A DNA stretch of 15,312 nucleotides. Source: Dysgonamonadaceae bacterium. GTDB taxonomy: Bacteria; Bacteroidota; Bacteroidia; Bacteroidales; Azobacteroidaceae. Location of the stretch: assembly GCA_031287395.1 (NCBI GenBank), contig JAITTA010000023.1, positions 1 through 15,312 on the forward strand, given 5' to 3'. This document shows positions 7,917 through 15,312 of this stretch, in pieces; positions within the stretch are counted from its first letter, which is position 1, and every line of letters begins with the position of its first letter. A program made the translations under genes and the position numbers. The notes beneath the pieces are model-generated. The model ran no database searches. It saw only the letters and a list, made by a program, of their open reading frames with translations, and was not told the DNA's origin.

Positions 7917-8426
7917 ATGAAACAAACAATTAAAACACAAAACAAAACAACCTGGCGACAATACCTACGGCTGTCCTGGTTTCTTTTGATGTTTTTCCCG
8001 GCAAGTTTTACCAATCTGCAGGCGCAAAGGATGCTATATGAAAATGGTACCGAGTATGCCAGAAAACTTTCTGAGAACATATACAAACCTGTACCTGAAG
8101 GTGTTGTTTCTTACAAGGTGGAAAATAACCAGTTTTGGAGTCTTCTCAAAGGGGTTCCCGAATCGAACAAGCCTAAAGGTTACTGTAAATATACGAATAA
8201 TATGTATATTTATTATGATAGTGGTGATAATATTGTAGCCAGTTATGTACCTTCACAAAGCCGATACTACTTGATTTCGGCAAAAGGAGAAGACATCATA
8301 AAGGAAATATCTTATGCTGTCTTATTTGACGGTGTCCTTCATATAGGAGGAGAACCATCTGTCCGTTACACTGTAGAAGAGGGTTTTAACCCTGTAGTCG
8401 TCGGATTTTTTCTGTTTATTCATTAA
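7917..8426 (+). CDS. Small exported protein of unknown function
   Basis: I do not recognise this 169-residue protein. It begins with a Sec signal peptide: a basic N-terminus (KQTIKTQNKTTWRQYLR), a hydrophobic core (LSWFLLMFFPASF) and a likely cleavage site near NLQAQ at about residues 35-38. The mature part, about 130 residues, is rich in Tyr, Lys and Val with strand-like alternation, has a single cysteine, and ends in a hydrophobic stretch (NPVVVGFFLFIH). It has no T9SS sorting domain and no lipobox, so it is probably periplasmic or associated with the outer membrane. Only 21 nt separate its stop from the ATG of the giant adhesin, so they probably form one transcript and may act together, for example as a partner or processing aid. 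That link is inference from position only. Confidence 0.75.
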   Translation: MKQTIKTQNKTTWRQYLRLSWFLLMFFPASFTNLQAQRMLYENGTEYARKLSENIYKPVPEGVVSYKVENNQFWSLLKGVPESNKPKGYCKYTNNMYIYYDSGDNIVASYVPSQSRYYLISAKGEDIIKEISYAVLFDGVLHIGGEPSVRYTVEEGFNPVVVGFFLFIH

Positions 8427-8447
8427 CTACAAACCTAATTTTTGTCA

Positions 8448-11400
8448 ATGAAAAACTATAATTTCTTAAAAAAGATAGGGATTCTTTTACTTTTTAGCTT
8501 GATTGTAAATAATGTGCTCGGACAAACTGCACAAGTTATTAATCCCAGTGGAGGAGCCAGTCCTGATTTTGATGATGGTCTCAAGATTGTCGTAAATCCG
8601 AATGGAGCACTTTCTGTTTACCGGGCAAATTTAGCTCAGTATTGTTGTAGTCAAGTCTGGCCTAATGGACAAGGGTACGGAGTAAATTTGTTATTACGAT
8701 TTAGTCAGGGGACTTCATATAATACGACTGACAAATCGCTGATATCATGTTCCACAACTTCGGTAATACAGAACGGGAATGACTGGTACACCAGTATCGC
8801 CGGTTATGTCCAATCGCCTATTAGTGGCGAGCAGTTTTATATCACGATGAATTTTAGTTATACGTATCCGAATAAATATTTTAATGTAGATTACTACGTA
8901 AGAGCTCCTTATACTGCTACCTATGTTAATCCGGAAACCGTACACATATATCTTGATCATGATGCCAATATCAAGGGGTCTGATGGTTCCAGGTCAATGG
9001 TGGTGCAAAACGAGACGGGCCATTTTGTAGGAGATTACCGTCTGAGCACCGATAACAGTAGTAGTTGTGCCCGATATTCCTCCGGGGTTTCCCCTTCCTG
9101 TCATGGTTTCAAGGTTTCTGGTTTATTCAGGAGTTATTATTCCTCTAATTACGGTTCTCGTAATACCAAAAATAGTAGCAATATGCTTTACAACACTCTT
9201 TCAACTAGTTGTGTTGATGATGGCGTTGCGGTTGAAATCACGGTTGGTCCTCTTGCCCGTGGGGAGATAGGGGTTAAGAGAATTATGCATTGTTATGGGG
9301 ATACCCAGGGAGAATTCAACAATGTACCTGTAAATGACCCGACACCTCCTAGCGGATCATCTTCGCCTGTATCGATAAATTTCACTTCTTCCACCTTCTC
9401 CGAAACGGAAGGAAATGCCTCACACACGGCCGGCACTATTCAAATCACCGTTGGCGGCGGAACGCTAGCTCAGGATCAGGTCTGTAACTTTACTGCCACT
9501 AACGGAACTGCGATTGAGAATACGGACTACTCTTATGTAAAAGGGTTTATCATCCCGGCAGGAAATTACACTACTCCCGTAACATTTACACTAAATGACT
9601 TCACGATCATCGGTAATACCAACTGCCAGAGCAACAGGACATTCAATATCAGTATAGACTCGGAAGTCTGTAACGATCTGGTACAACCTGGAGCCAATCG
9701 TACTTCTATCGTCACAATCGTTGACGACGATATGCCGACTGTCAACCAACCGGAAAACGGCGGACCATACTGCCCTGGTACTGTCATCCCGGCTACTACT
9801 TGGGTGTTTTCCGGCAGCCCGGTTCCCAACACTTCCTACGAATGGACGGCTACCAATGCCTCCGACATCGGACTTTCGGCCTCTTCCGGTACAGGAAATA
9901 TTCCTGCTTTTACAACTGTCAATGCAACCAATGCTCCTATTGTTTCTACTGTTACCGTAACTCCGAAACAGGGTACTTGCTCCGGTACGGTAAAGACATT
10001 TACCATCACGGTGAATCCGTTGCCCGTACTGACCCAACCCTCCAACCAGACAATCTGCTCCGGGGAAAACACTACGGCAGTGAACTTTGCCGGTACGAAC
10101 GTCGATGTAGCTACTTCCACTTGGACTGTAACAACCGGTTCGGGTACAGGAATAGGTATGAGCGCCAATAGCGGTACGGGAAATATTCCCGCTTTCACGG
10201 CAGTCAATACCGACTCTTCGCCCGTTGCCGTCACCATCACCGTGACACCCAAATCGGCTGTGGGCTGTACAGGGACAACACAGACATTTACGATTACAGT
10301 CAATCCGTTACCCGTGTTGACCCAACCTTCTAATCAAACACTTTGTGCCGGGGAAACCTCTGCGGCGGTAAACTTTGCCGGTACGAACGTCAACGCAGCG
10401 ACCTCCACTTGGGCTGTAACAACCGGTTCGGGTACAGGAATAGGAATGCCTGCCAATGACGGTACGGGAAATATTCCCGCTTTCACGGCAGTCAATACCG
10501 GCTCTTCACCTGTTGCCGTCACCATCACCGTGACACCCAAATCGACTGCGGGCTGTACAGGGACAACACGGACATTTACTTTTACGATCAATCCGTTGCC
10601 GGTACCCAGTTTTGTTTCAGGCCCTTCCGGTGCAGCCAAAGGCCAGTCGGGAGTGGTTTATACGACAGAACCGGGCATGAATAATTATACATGGACCATC
10701 TCCGGAGGATCAATTACCAGTGGTGGCAACGGACAAAACACGGCTACTGTCACCTGGGGAACAGTCAGTCCCGGAATCATTACCGTGACTTATAAATCCC
10801 CTGCCGGTTGTTCTGCAGCCAGTGCAGCGAGTAAAACAGTGATCCTGTCCGACCAAAATGTTCCTCAAATCACGGGAACAACATCCGTTTGTCCCGACGA
10901 TATCGTCACCTATATCACTGAAAACAATAAATACAACTATAGCTGGACAATTGTTGGGGGAACACCTCAATCCGGCGGCGGAAACACAAACAGTATCACC
11001 GTCAAATGGGACGGCACAGTCGCTCCGAGCGTCAAAGTGTCTTACCGTCACGGCGCAGATACCGGTCTGCCGTTAGTGGATGCCACCGAAAATATCACCA
11101 AAAAAGCGGCAACGGTAATCACTACCGCTCCTGTGGGCGCCACAGTCTGCTACAATACGACTCATTCGATGAATGTTGTTGCCACCTGCCAGGATTCCCC
11201 GTCTTTCCAATGGTATAAAGACAATACCGCGATTAGTGGAGCTACCACAAGCAGCTATATTGCATCAACAACCGGTGAATATAAAGTCACCGTCACCGGT
11301 GGATGCGGCAGCGTCACTTCAACTCCTGTCACCGTCACAGTCAAAGCCCAGCCTGTAGCCACGATCAACGGACTGACGACAAGTACTTCCACCGTTGTTC

Positions 11401-13661
11401 AAACCCAGCGTGTGACCTACACCGCTCCTCCGGGACACAGCAATTACATCTGGAACTTTGCAGGGGGTACGAGATTCTCCGGAGGAAACACAGGAGACAA
11501 CAGTATAACCATTGATTGGGGAACCGGCTCAAGCGGCAACGTGAGCGTAAGTTATACCGATAACGGTTGTCCGACAACTACCGCCACGGTAAATGTCACG
11601 ATCCTGCCCCAGGGTACTCCGGTAATTATCAGTCCGATAACAGATGTTTGTTTGAATACCTCTCAAACTTATACAACCCAGCCCGGTAAATTCAATTATC
11701 TTTGGACGATTACCGGTAACGGAACAATCAGCGGAGCAGCCAACAGTGAAAGCGTAACGGTCAACTGGAACGCGACAGGCAGCGGCACGATCAAAGTGGC
11801 TTACAGCGAAGTTCCGGCAGCGACTGCTATGGAATCAGCGCCAATAAGTGTCACGATCCACGATGTGCCGACGATAGCCGTCCTGAGCGCTCCCAACGGG
11901 GTTTGTGACAATACGGCTCTAACCCTGACAACTCCTCCGATAACCGGCAGCACAACTTTCCCGGTAACATCGGGAAGTTGGATACTGAACAGCACTCCGT
12001 TTACTTCTGGAAACTCAGTAAGTTACACTCAGAACGGGCAAAACCTGTATTACGAAGTGACAAATGCCTGTGGAAGCAATCAATCGAATACTGTTCAGAT
12101 CACGGTGTATGAACTGCCTGCTGTGACCACTACGGCTCAAAGCATTTGTCCGGGAACAAGCGTCGACCTGGTGGCAACAGTCACAAACCCGGATGGACAT
12201 GCCCTGTCGTTCTACACGGCATCGACAGGCGGAATGGCCATCGTAGATCCTACCGTGATGCCTGCTACAACAACAACGTATTACGTATCGGCAACAAACA
12301 GTACTACGGGTTGTGTCAGTGCTCCGAGAGTACCGGTAACGATCACCCTGAAAACGGTCACCCAAATCACAGTTCAACCCGTAGATCCTTCAACCGTAGG
12401 AATCGGAAATCCGTTCACTCTGAGCGTGACCGCTGTCGGGGAAAATCTGACTTATCAATGGTATAAAGACAATACTTTAATTCCTGGAGCTCAATCGGAT
12501 ACTTACACGGTATCTTCGGCATCGACGTCGGACTATGGTATTTATCATGTTACTGTATCCGGAGATTGTGGTACTCCAAAAACCAGTAATTCGGTCATAG
12601 TCAATATCCTGAGTCCGGATGCAACCCTCCGGGATTTGTTAGTGAACGGGGTTTCGGTTCCCGAATTTGATCCGCAAATCACCGAGTATGTTTATTATGA
12701 GGCTTGTGATGTGGATTTAGCTGATGTTATCGGAATTCCCAATCATCCGAACGCTACCGTCGTTAACCGGACAGGTTACAGCATCGAACCGGGAGATAAC
12801 TGGTTCTCGATTGTAGTGACTGCCGAAAACGGTTTTACAACAAAGACTTATACGGTGAATGTGATCCGCGACTGTTATATTCCCAAAATCCTGAAAGACC
12901 TCGAAGACGCGATTGTCTGTATCGGCAAGAGTCATACTTTCGAGTTGATAGTCGAAGGGGAAAACCTGACTTACGAATGGTACTACGGCAACAACCGGAT
13001 CTGGGGTGTGACCGGCAACACGTATACGGTACATGTTTCGGAACTGCTCGACTACGAACGGTATTACGTGATCATACGGAGTAATTTCAATGGTTACCGT
13101 GCAAGCGCTTACAGCAAAAACGTACGGCTCTGGGTGGCAGAATACCTGCCGGAAACATTGAAGTTTGTCGACTATCCTAATCCTGCCGTTACGGGTAATA
13201 CTTATCACCTGAAACTAGCAGGTTACATAGATGTGACAAAATATAGTTGGAGCTATAGCAAGGAAGATGTGACTTTCTCTCCTGAAATAGGCGAACCGAG
13301 TGAAAACGAAACTTGGGCAACGTTCGGAACGCTCTCTGAAGGTACAGGAACGTTGAAAGTGACTTTGGAACATCCCTGCGGCACGCGTGAAGCGACCCAG
13401 GCAATCACGGTGAAGTACCCGACCGGTATGGAAACCGTGACTGCAAACGCAGTTGCGGTGTATCCGAACCCCACTGCGGGTATCGTCAGTGTGTCCGGTA
13501 CAAGGGCAGACCAACTGATCCGGATCACCGATGTGACCGGCTCACTGAAAGGCAGTTACAAAACCGCAGAGGGCACTACTACGATCGATTTGACAGCCTA
13601 TGCGAAGGGAACGTATCTGCTTCAGTACGACGGCAAGATTTTCAAGGTAATACGGAAATAA
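8448..13661 (+). CDS. Giant modular adhesin-like protein with T9SS C-terminal sorting domain
   Basis: This 1737-residue protein is probably exported by Sec, moved across the outer membrane by the type IX system and anchored at the surface. A signal peptide covers residues 1-25 (ending NNVLG|Q). Residues 26-300 are a cysteine-containing domain I do not recognise. A Calx-beta domain follows at about 305-430 (FSETEGN start, IVDDD end). PKD-like units with TFTITVNPLP linkers run from about 430 to 715, PKD-like sandwiches with a YxWTIxGG pattern fill about 715-890 and 965-1140, and Ig-like domains with QWYKDN or EWYYGN lie near 890-965, 1302-1388 and 1476-1563. A cadherin-like sandwich (ATLRDLLVNG to YTVNVIR) lies near 1389-1475. 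Residues 1661-1737 form a T9SS type A sorting domain with VYPNPTAG and a final YLLQYDGKIFKVIRK. I prefer ATG 8448 over TTG 8442. A role in adhesion or biofilm is inferred from the architecture; no catalytic domain is visible. Confidence 0.9.
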   Translation: MKNYNFLKKIGILLLFSLIVNNVLGQTAQVINPSGGASPDFDDGLKIVVNPNGALSVYRANLAQYCCSQVWPNGQGYGVNLLLRFSQGTSYNTTDKSLISCSTTSVIQNGNDWYTSIAGYVQSPISGEQFYITMNFSYTYPNKYFNVDYYVRAPYTATYVNPETVHIYLDHDANIKGSDGSRSMVVQNETGHFVGDYRLSTDNSSSCARYSSGVSPSCHGFKVSGLFRSYYSSNYGSRNTKNSSNMLYNTLSTSCVDDGVAVEITVGPLARGEIGVKRIMHCYGDTQGEFNNVPVNDPTPPSGSSSPVSINFTSSTFSETEGNASHTAGTIQITVGGGTLAQDQVCNFTATNGTAIENTDYSYVKGFIIPAGNYTTPVTFTLNDFTIIGNTNCQSNRTFNISIDSEVCNDLVQPGANRTSIVTIVDDDMPTVNQPENGGPYCPGTVIPATTWVFSGSPVPNTSYEWTATNASDIGLSASSGTGNIPAFTTVNATNAPIVSTVTVTPKQGTCSGTVKTFTITVNPLPVLTQPSNQTICSGENTTAVNFAGTNVDVATSTWTVTTGSGTGIGMSANSGTGNIPAFTAVNTDSSPVAVTITVTPKSAVGCTGTTQTFTITVNPLPVLTQPSNQTLCAGETSAAVNFAGTNVNAATSTWAVTTGSGTGIGMPANDGTGNIPAFTAVNTGSSPVAVTITVTPKSTAGCTGTTRTFTFTINPLPVPSFVSGPSGAAKGQSGVVYTTEPGMNNYTWTISGGSITSGGNGQNTATVTWGTVSPGIITVTYKSPAGCSAASAASKTVILSDQNVPQITGTTSVCPDDIVTYITENNKYNYSWTIVGGTPQSGGGNTNSITVKWDGTVAPSVKVSYRHGADTGLPLVDATENITKKAATVITTAPVGATVCYNTTHSMNVVATCQDSPSFQWYKDNTAISGATTSSYIASTTGEYKVTVTGGCGSVTSTPVTVTVKAQPVATINGLTTSTSTVVQTQRVTYTAPPGHSNYIWNFAGGTRFSGGNTGDNSITIDWGTGSSGNVSVSYTDNGCPTTTATVNVTILPQGTPVIISPITDVCLNTSQTYTTQPGKFNYLWTITGNGTISGAANSESVTVNWNATGSGTIKVAYSEVPAATAMESAPISVTIHDVPTIAVLSAPNGVCDNTALTLTTPPITGSTTFPVTSGSWILNSTPFTSGNSVSYTQNGQNLYYEVTNACGSNQSNTVQITVYELPAVTTTAQSICPGTSVDLVATVTNPDGHALSFYTASTGGMAIVDPTVMPATTTTYYVSATNSTTGCVSAPRVPVTITLKTVTQITVQPVDPSTVGIGNPFTLSVTAVGENLTYQWYKDNTLIPGAQSDTYTVSSASTSDYGIYHVTVSGDCGTPKTSNSVIVNILSPDATLRDLLVNGVSVPEFDPQITEYVYYEACDVDLADVIGIPNHPNATVVNRTGYSIEPGDNWFSIVVTAENGFTTKTYTVNVIRDCYIPKILKDLEDAIVCIGKSHTFELIVEGENLTYEWYYGNNRIWGVTGNTYTVHVSELLDYERYYVIIRSNFNGYRASAYSKNVRLWVAEYLPETLKFVDYPNPAVTGNTYHLKLAGYIDVTKYSWSYSKEDVTFSPEIGEPSENETWATFGTLSEGTGTLKVTLEHPCGTREATQAITVKYPTGMETVTANAVAVYPNPTAGIVSVSGTRADQLIRITDVTGSLKGSYKTAEGTTTIDLTAYAKGTYLLQYDGKIFKVIRK
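10014..10589 (+). repeat. Two tandem 288-bp in-frame repeats inside the adhesin gene
   Basis: Copies at 10014-10301 and 10302-10589 each encode 96 residues starting NPLPVLTQPSNQT. By eye about 16 of 96 residues differ, so identity is near 83 percent at protein level, with long identical stretches such as AVTITVTPKS. A more diverged relative of the unit precedes them (about 9730-10013), sharing GTGNIPAFT and VTVTPK. A third NPLPV at 10590 marks the end of the array. This is a PKD-like surface-protein repeat common in Bacteroidota adhesins. Confidence 0.93.
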
Positions 13662-13703
13662 CCGGTAATTGAAAACCGGTACAGATTGCACAGTACACAA
13701 TGC

Positions 13704-13727
13704 AGGGGCGCAAAATTTTGCGCCCCT
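13704..13727. repeat. 24-bp perfect palindrome after the adhesin gene (REP-like or terminator)
   Basis: AGGGGCGCAAAA is followed at once by its exact reverse complement, giving a perfect 24-bp palindrome 42 nt after the adhesin stop. It could form a strong GC-rich hairpin in RNA. No T run follows (CGTTGTATCC), so it is not a standard intrinsic terminator; a REP-like dispersed element is an alternative. A small pair of ACCGGT sites at 13661-13680, directly after the stop, may form a second weak stem. Confidence 0.75.
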
Positions 13728-13838
13728 CGTTGTATCCGTCCCGTGTACTTTATGTTGTCATGTTCGAGTGGTGTTTCATACTTTTAAAAAATTCCTTTAG
13801 TTTAATAATTTTCAGCCATTTTTTTCGTTTCAATAGAA

Positions 13839-14426
13839 ATGAAGAAAATAGTTTTTGCCACAAATAACTTGCATAAACTTCAGGAAGTCCGTGAAATTCT
13901 CGGTAAGTCCTGGGATATTGTATCTTTGCTGGATATTGGTTGTCTGGAAGATATTCCCGAAACAGCAAATACTTTGGAAGGAAATGCATTGATGAAGGCT
14001 CGTTATATAAAAGAACATTACGGGTACGATTGTTTTGCCGACGACACCGGACTGGAAATTGCTGCCTTGGACAATGCTCCCGGTGTATATTCCGCCAGGT
14101 ATGCGGGCGAATCGAAAGATTCTAAAGCCAACATGCGGAAAGTCCTGAATAAACTGGAAGGGAAGTTGGATCGTTCGGCCCGTTTCAGAACTGTGATCGC
14201 TCTTCTTTTGAAGAATAGGGAAATCCTGTTTGACGGGATTATTAATGGAACCATTATTGAATCTCCTCGCGGAAGCACCGGTTTCGGATACGATCCGGTG
14301 TTTGTTCCAAAAGGTTATTCCGAAACGTTTGCCGAGATTGGAAACAGCATAAAAAACACGATCAGCCATCGTGCTCTTGCCGTTGAAAAATTAAAAAATT
14401 ACCTGAATGAAACGAATATCGACTAA
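13839..14426 (+). CDS. rdgB: XTP/dITP diphosphatase (non-canonical purine NTP pyrophosphatase, Ham1 family)
   Basis: This cytoplasmic house-cleaning enzyme hydrolyses dITP, ITP and XTP to the monophosphate and pyrophosphate, keeping deaminated purines out of DNA and RNA. The product has 195 residues, normal for the family. The N-terminal nucleotide-binding motif FATNNLHKLQE is at 6-16, the catalytic FADDTGLEI with its metal-binding and catalytic Asp pair is at 67-74, PGVYSARYAG at 81-90, GFGYDPVF at 148-155 and the base-recognition SHRA at 176-179; all key residues are present. The ATG at 13839 gives the exact expected N-terminus. The 3' end overlaps the start of porZ by 20 nt, suggesting coupled translation. 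Confidence 0.97.
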   Translation: MKKIVFATNNLHKLQEVREILGKSWDIVSLLDIGCLEDIPETANTLEGNALMKARYIKEHYGYDCFADDTGLEIAALDNAPGVYSARYAGESKDSKANMRKVLNKLEGKLDRSARFRTVIALLLKNREILFDGIINGTIIESPRGSTGFGYDPVFVPKGYSETFAEIGNSIKNTISHRALAVEKLKNYLNETNID

Positions 14427-15312
14427 TAACAGGGTTTTAAAATTCTGTATCTGCTTTATTTCCTGCTTTTTTATCTTTGCGGCCAATGCTCAGCGGGCCG
14501 TCGGAACATGGAAAGAGTACAAGGCGTACCAGGAAGCCTTCATTGTTATGGAAACTGAGAACAAAGTTTTTGCTGTATATGATGGAGGAATTATCGATAC
14601 CCGGGATAAAAAAAGATATGGCTCTCTCCTATCCTATTCTCCCGAAGATCATTCTGTAAAATTATATGGAAAGTCCGATGGACTAAACGATACCGGCATT
14701 TCATACATGGCTTATAGCAAAGATGCCGGAGCTTTAATTCTCGTTTACGGCCAGAATTCAAATATTGATATTCTAACGAAAGATGGATTTACCAATATCG
14801 CTTCTTTAAAAGATAATATCAATTACCAGAATAAAACGGTCAACAACCTCGAAATCGACGGATCTCTGGCTTATCTATCCACTGCATTCGGTATTGTTGT
14901 AATCGATTTGAAAAAATTAGAAATAAAAGCGACATATAATCTGGGTAAAGAAACCAGGTCCACCTGCCGTTTGGGCCAATACCTGTACGCCGCAACGTCG
15001 GACGGAGTTTTCCGGGGGCTGACAAACACAAATTTATCGGATAAAAGGAATTGGGAACCGTATATGATAGTTTCTTCCGAAGAAGATAAAAAAATAGAAA
15101 AAATGCTGGCATTCAATGATTTGATTGTATATTACCGTCCTGAAACCGGTGTTTTTTATAGAGGAAATGACGGACAAAACCATCAAATCCAACCCGGTGT
15201 ATTCAGGCAGTTATCCGTCAATCAGAATCAATTAACATTGAATGGGATAGGATATATTTCTTTTTTCTCCGATTTTTCTTCCGGAGGAGACACAATACCT
15301 GTGAATGCTTTT
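14407..15312 (+). CDS. porZ: T9SS component PorZ, beta-propeller protein (partial, 3' end missing)
   Basis: PorZ belongs to the surface attachment complex of the type IX system (with PorU, PorV and PorQ). In Porphyromonas gingivalis it binds anionic LPS and delivers it to the PorU sortase. The frame is open for 302 codons to the window edge. Residues 1-26 are a signal peptide (LKFCICFISCFFIFAANA|Q). The mature N-terminus has the typical WKEYKAYQEAF start, then propeller blades with VFAVYDGGI, SPEDHSVKLYGKSDGLND, YGQNSNIDILTKDGF and the very characteristic LAYLSTAFGIVVIDLKKLEI with TYNLG. These match the PorZ N-terminal beta-propeller. The rest of the propellers and the C-terminal domain are outside. 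A generic two-component-type propeller protein is the main alternative, but the motif set favours PorZ. Confidence 0.85.
   Translation, partial: MKRISTNNRVLKFCICFISCFFIFAANAQRAVGTWKEYKAYQEAFIVMETENKVFAVYDGGIIDTRDKKRYGSLLSYSPEDHSVKLYGKSDGLNDTGISYMAYSKDAGALILVYGQNSNIDILTKDGFTNIASLKDNINYQNKTVNNLEIDGSLAYLSTAFGIVVIDLKKLEIKATYNLGKETRSTCRLGQYLYAATSDGVFRGLTNTNLSDKRNWEPYMIVSSEEDKKIEKMLAFNDLIVYYRPETGVFYRGNDGQNHQIQPGVFRQLSVNQNQLTLNGIGYISFFSDFSSGGDTIPVNAF

Noticed and set aside
8380..8447. Possible frameshift at the T6 run near the end of the small exported protein gene
   Set aside because: Neither alternative frame extends into a recognisable continuation or fuses to the adhesin, so there is no evidence that the gene is broken.
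10014..10589. CRISPR-like or mobile repeat interpretation of the 288-bp units
   Set aside because: The units are head to tail without spacers, stay in frame and encode a known type of surface-protein domain.
9836..10639. Long open frames on the minus strand opposite the adhesin repeats (9836-10303 and 10334-10639)
   Set aside because: They mirror the tandem repeats and arise from the Thr/Val/Pro-rich codon pattern of the plus-strand gene; they resemble each other only because the repeats do.
13830..14369. Minus-strand open frame opposite rdgB
   Set aside because: rdgB has every family motif on the plus strand; the opposite frame is a shadow.

Overview
The window comes from a bacterium of the phylum Bacteroidota, most likely the order Bacteroidales. 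It carries a six-subunit Na+-pumping NADH:quinone reductase operon, an ECF sigma factor paired with an outer-membrane beta-barrel anti-sigma protein, a very large secreted protein with a type IX secretion (T9SS) C-terminal sorting domain, and the start of porZ, a T9SS component. A TAnnTTTG-type -7 promoter element upstream of nqrA, AT-rich start regions and moderate GC content agree with this. Having both Nqr and a T9SS points towards a Porphyromonadaceae/Odoribacteraceae-like member, but the family cannot be fixed from sequence reading alone.

Layout. (1) Positions 1-5208, minus strand: nqrA-nqrB-nqrC-nqrD-nqrE-nqrF, tightly packed, with nqrF cut by the left edge. Key cofactor residues are visible in B, C, D, E and F. 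(2) Positions 5209-5331: divergent intergenic region with a good -7 element for nqrA. (3) Positions 5332-7153, plus strand: an ECF sigma factor overlapping by 11 bp a protein with a short cytoplasmic N-terminus, one inner-membrane helix, a long charged linker and a C-terminal outer-membrane beta-barrel. This is the architecture of the dual membrane-spanning anti-sigma factors (Dma) described in Bacteroides thetaiotaomicron. (4) Positions 7154-7916: a gene-free region of about 760 bp, rich in structure: an AT-rich hairpin after the sigma operon, a candidate promoter, a 12-bp-arm inverted repeat followed by a T run, a 33-nt AG microsatellite, and two short tandem arrays with 10-bp and 8-bp units. 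(5) Positions 7917-13661: a small exported protein of unknown function, then a 1737-residue modular adhesin-like T9SS cargo protein with Calx-beta, PKD-like, Ig-like and cadherin-like sandwich domains, including a 288-bp in-frame tandem duplication. (6) Positions 13662-13838: a 24-bp perfect GC-rich palindrome. (7) Positions 13839-15312: rdgB (XTP/dITP diphosphatase) overlapping the start of porZ, which runs off the right edge.

How it works together: Nqr couples NADH oxidation to sodium export. The sigma/anti-sigma pair probably senses the state of the cell envelope. The adhesin is a probable client of the T9SS, and PorZ is one of the proteins that finishes and anchors such clients on the cell surface. 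The most unusual parts are the one-protein, two-membrane anti-sigma factor and the repeat-loaded leader region in front of the adhesin cassette, which looks able to vary by slipped-strand mispairing.
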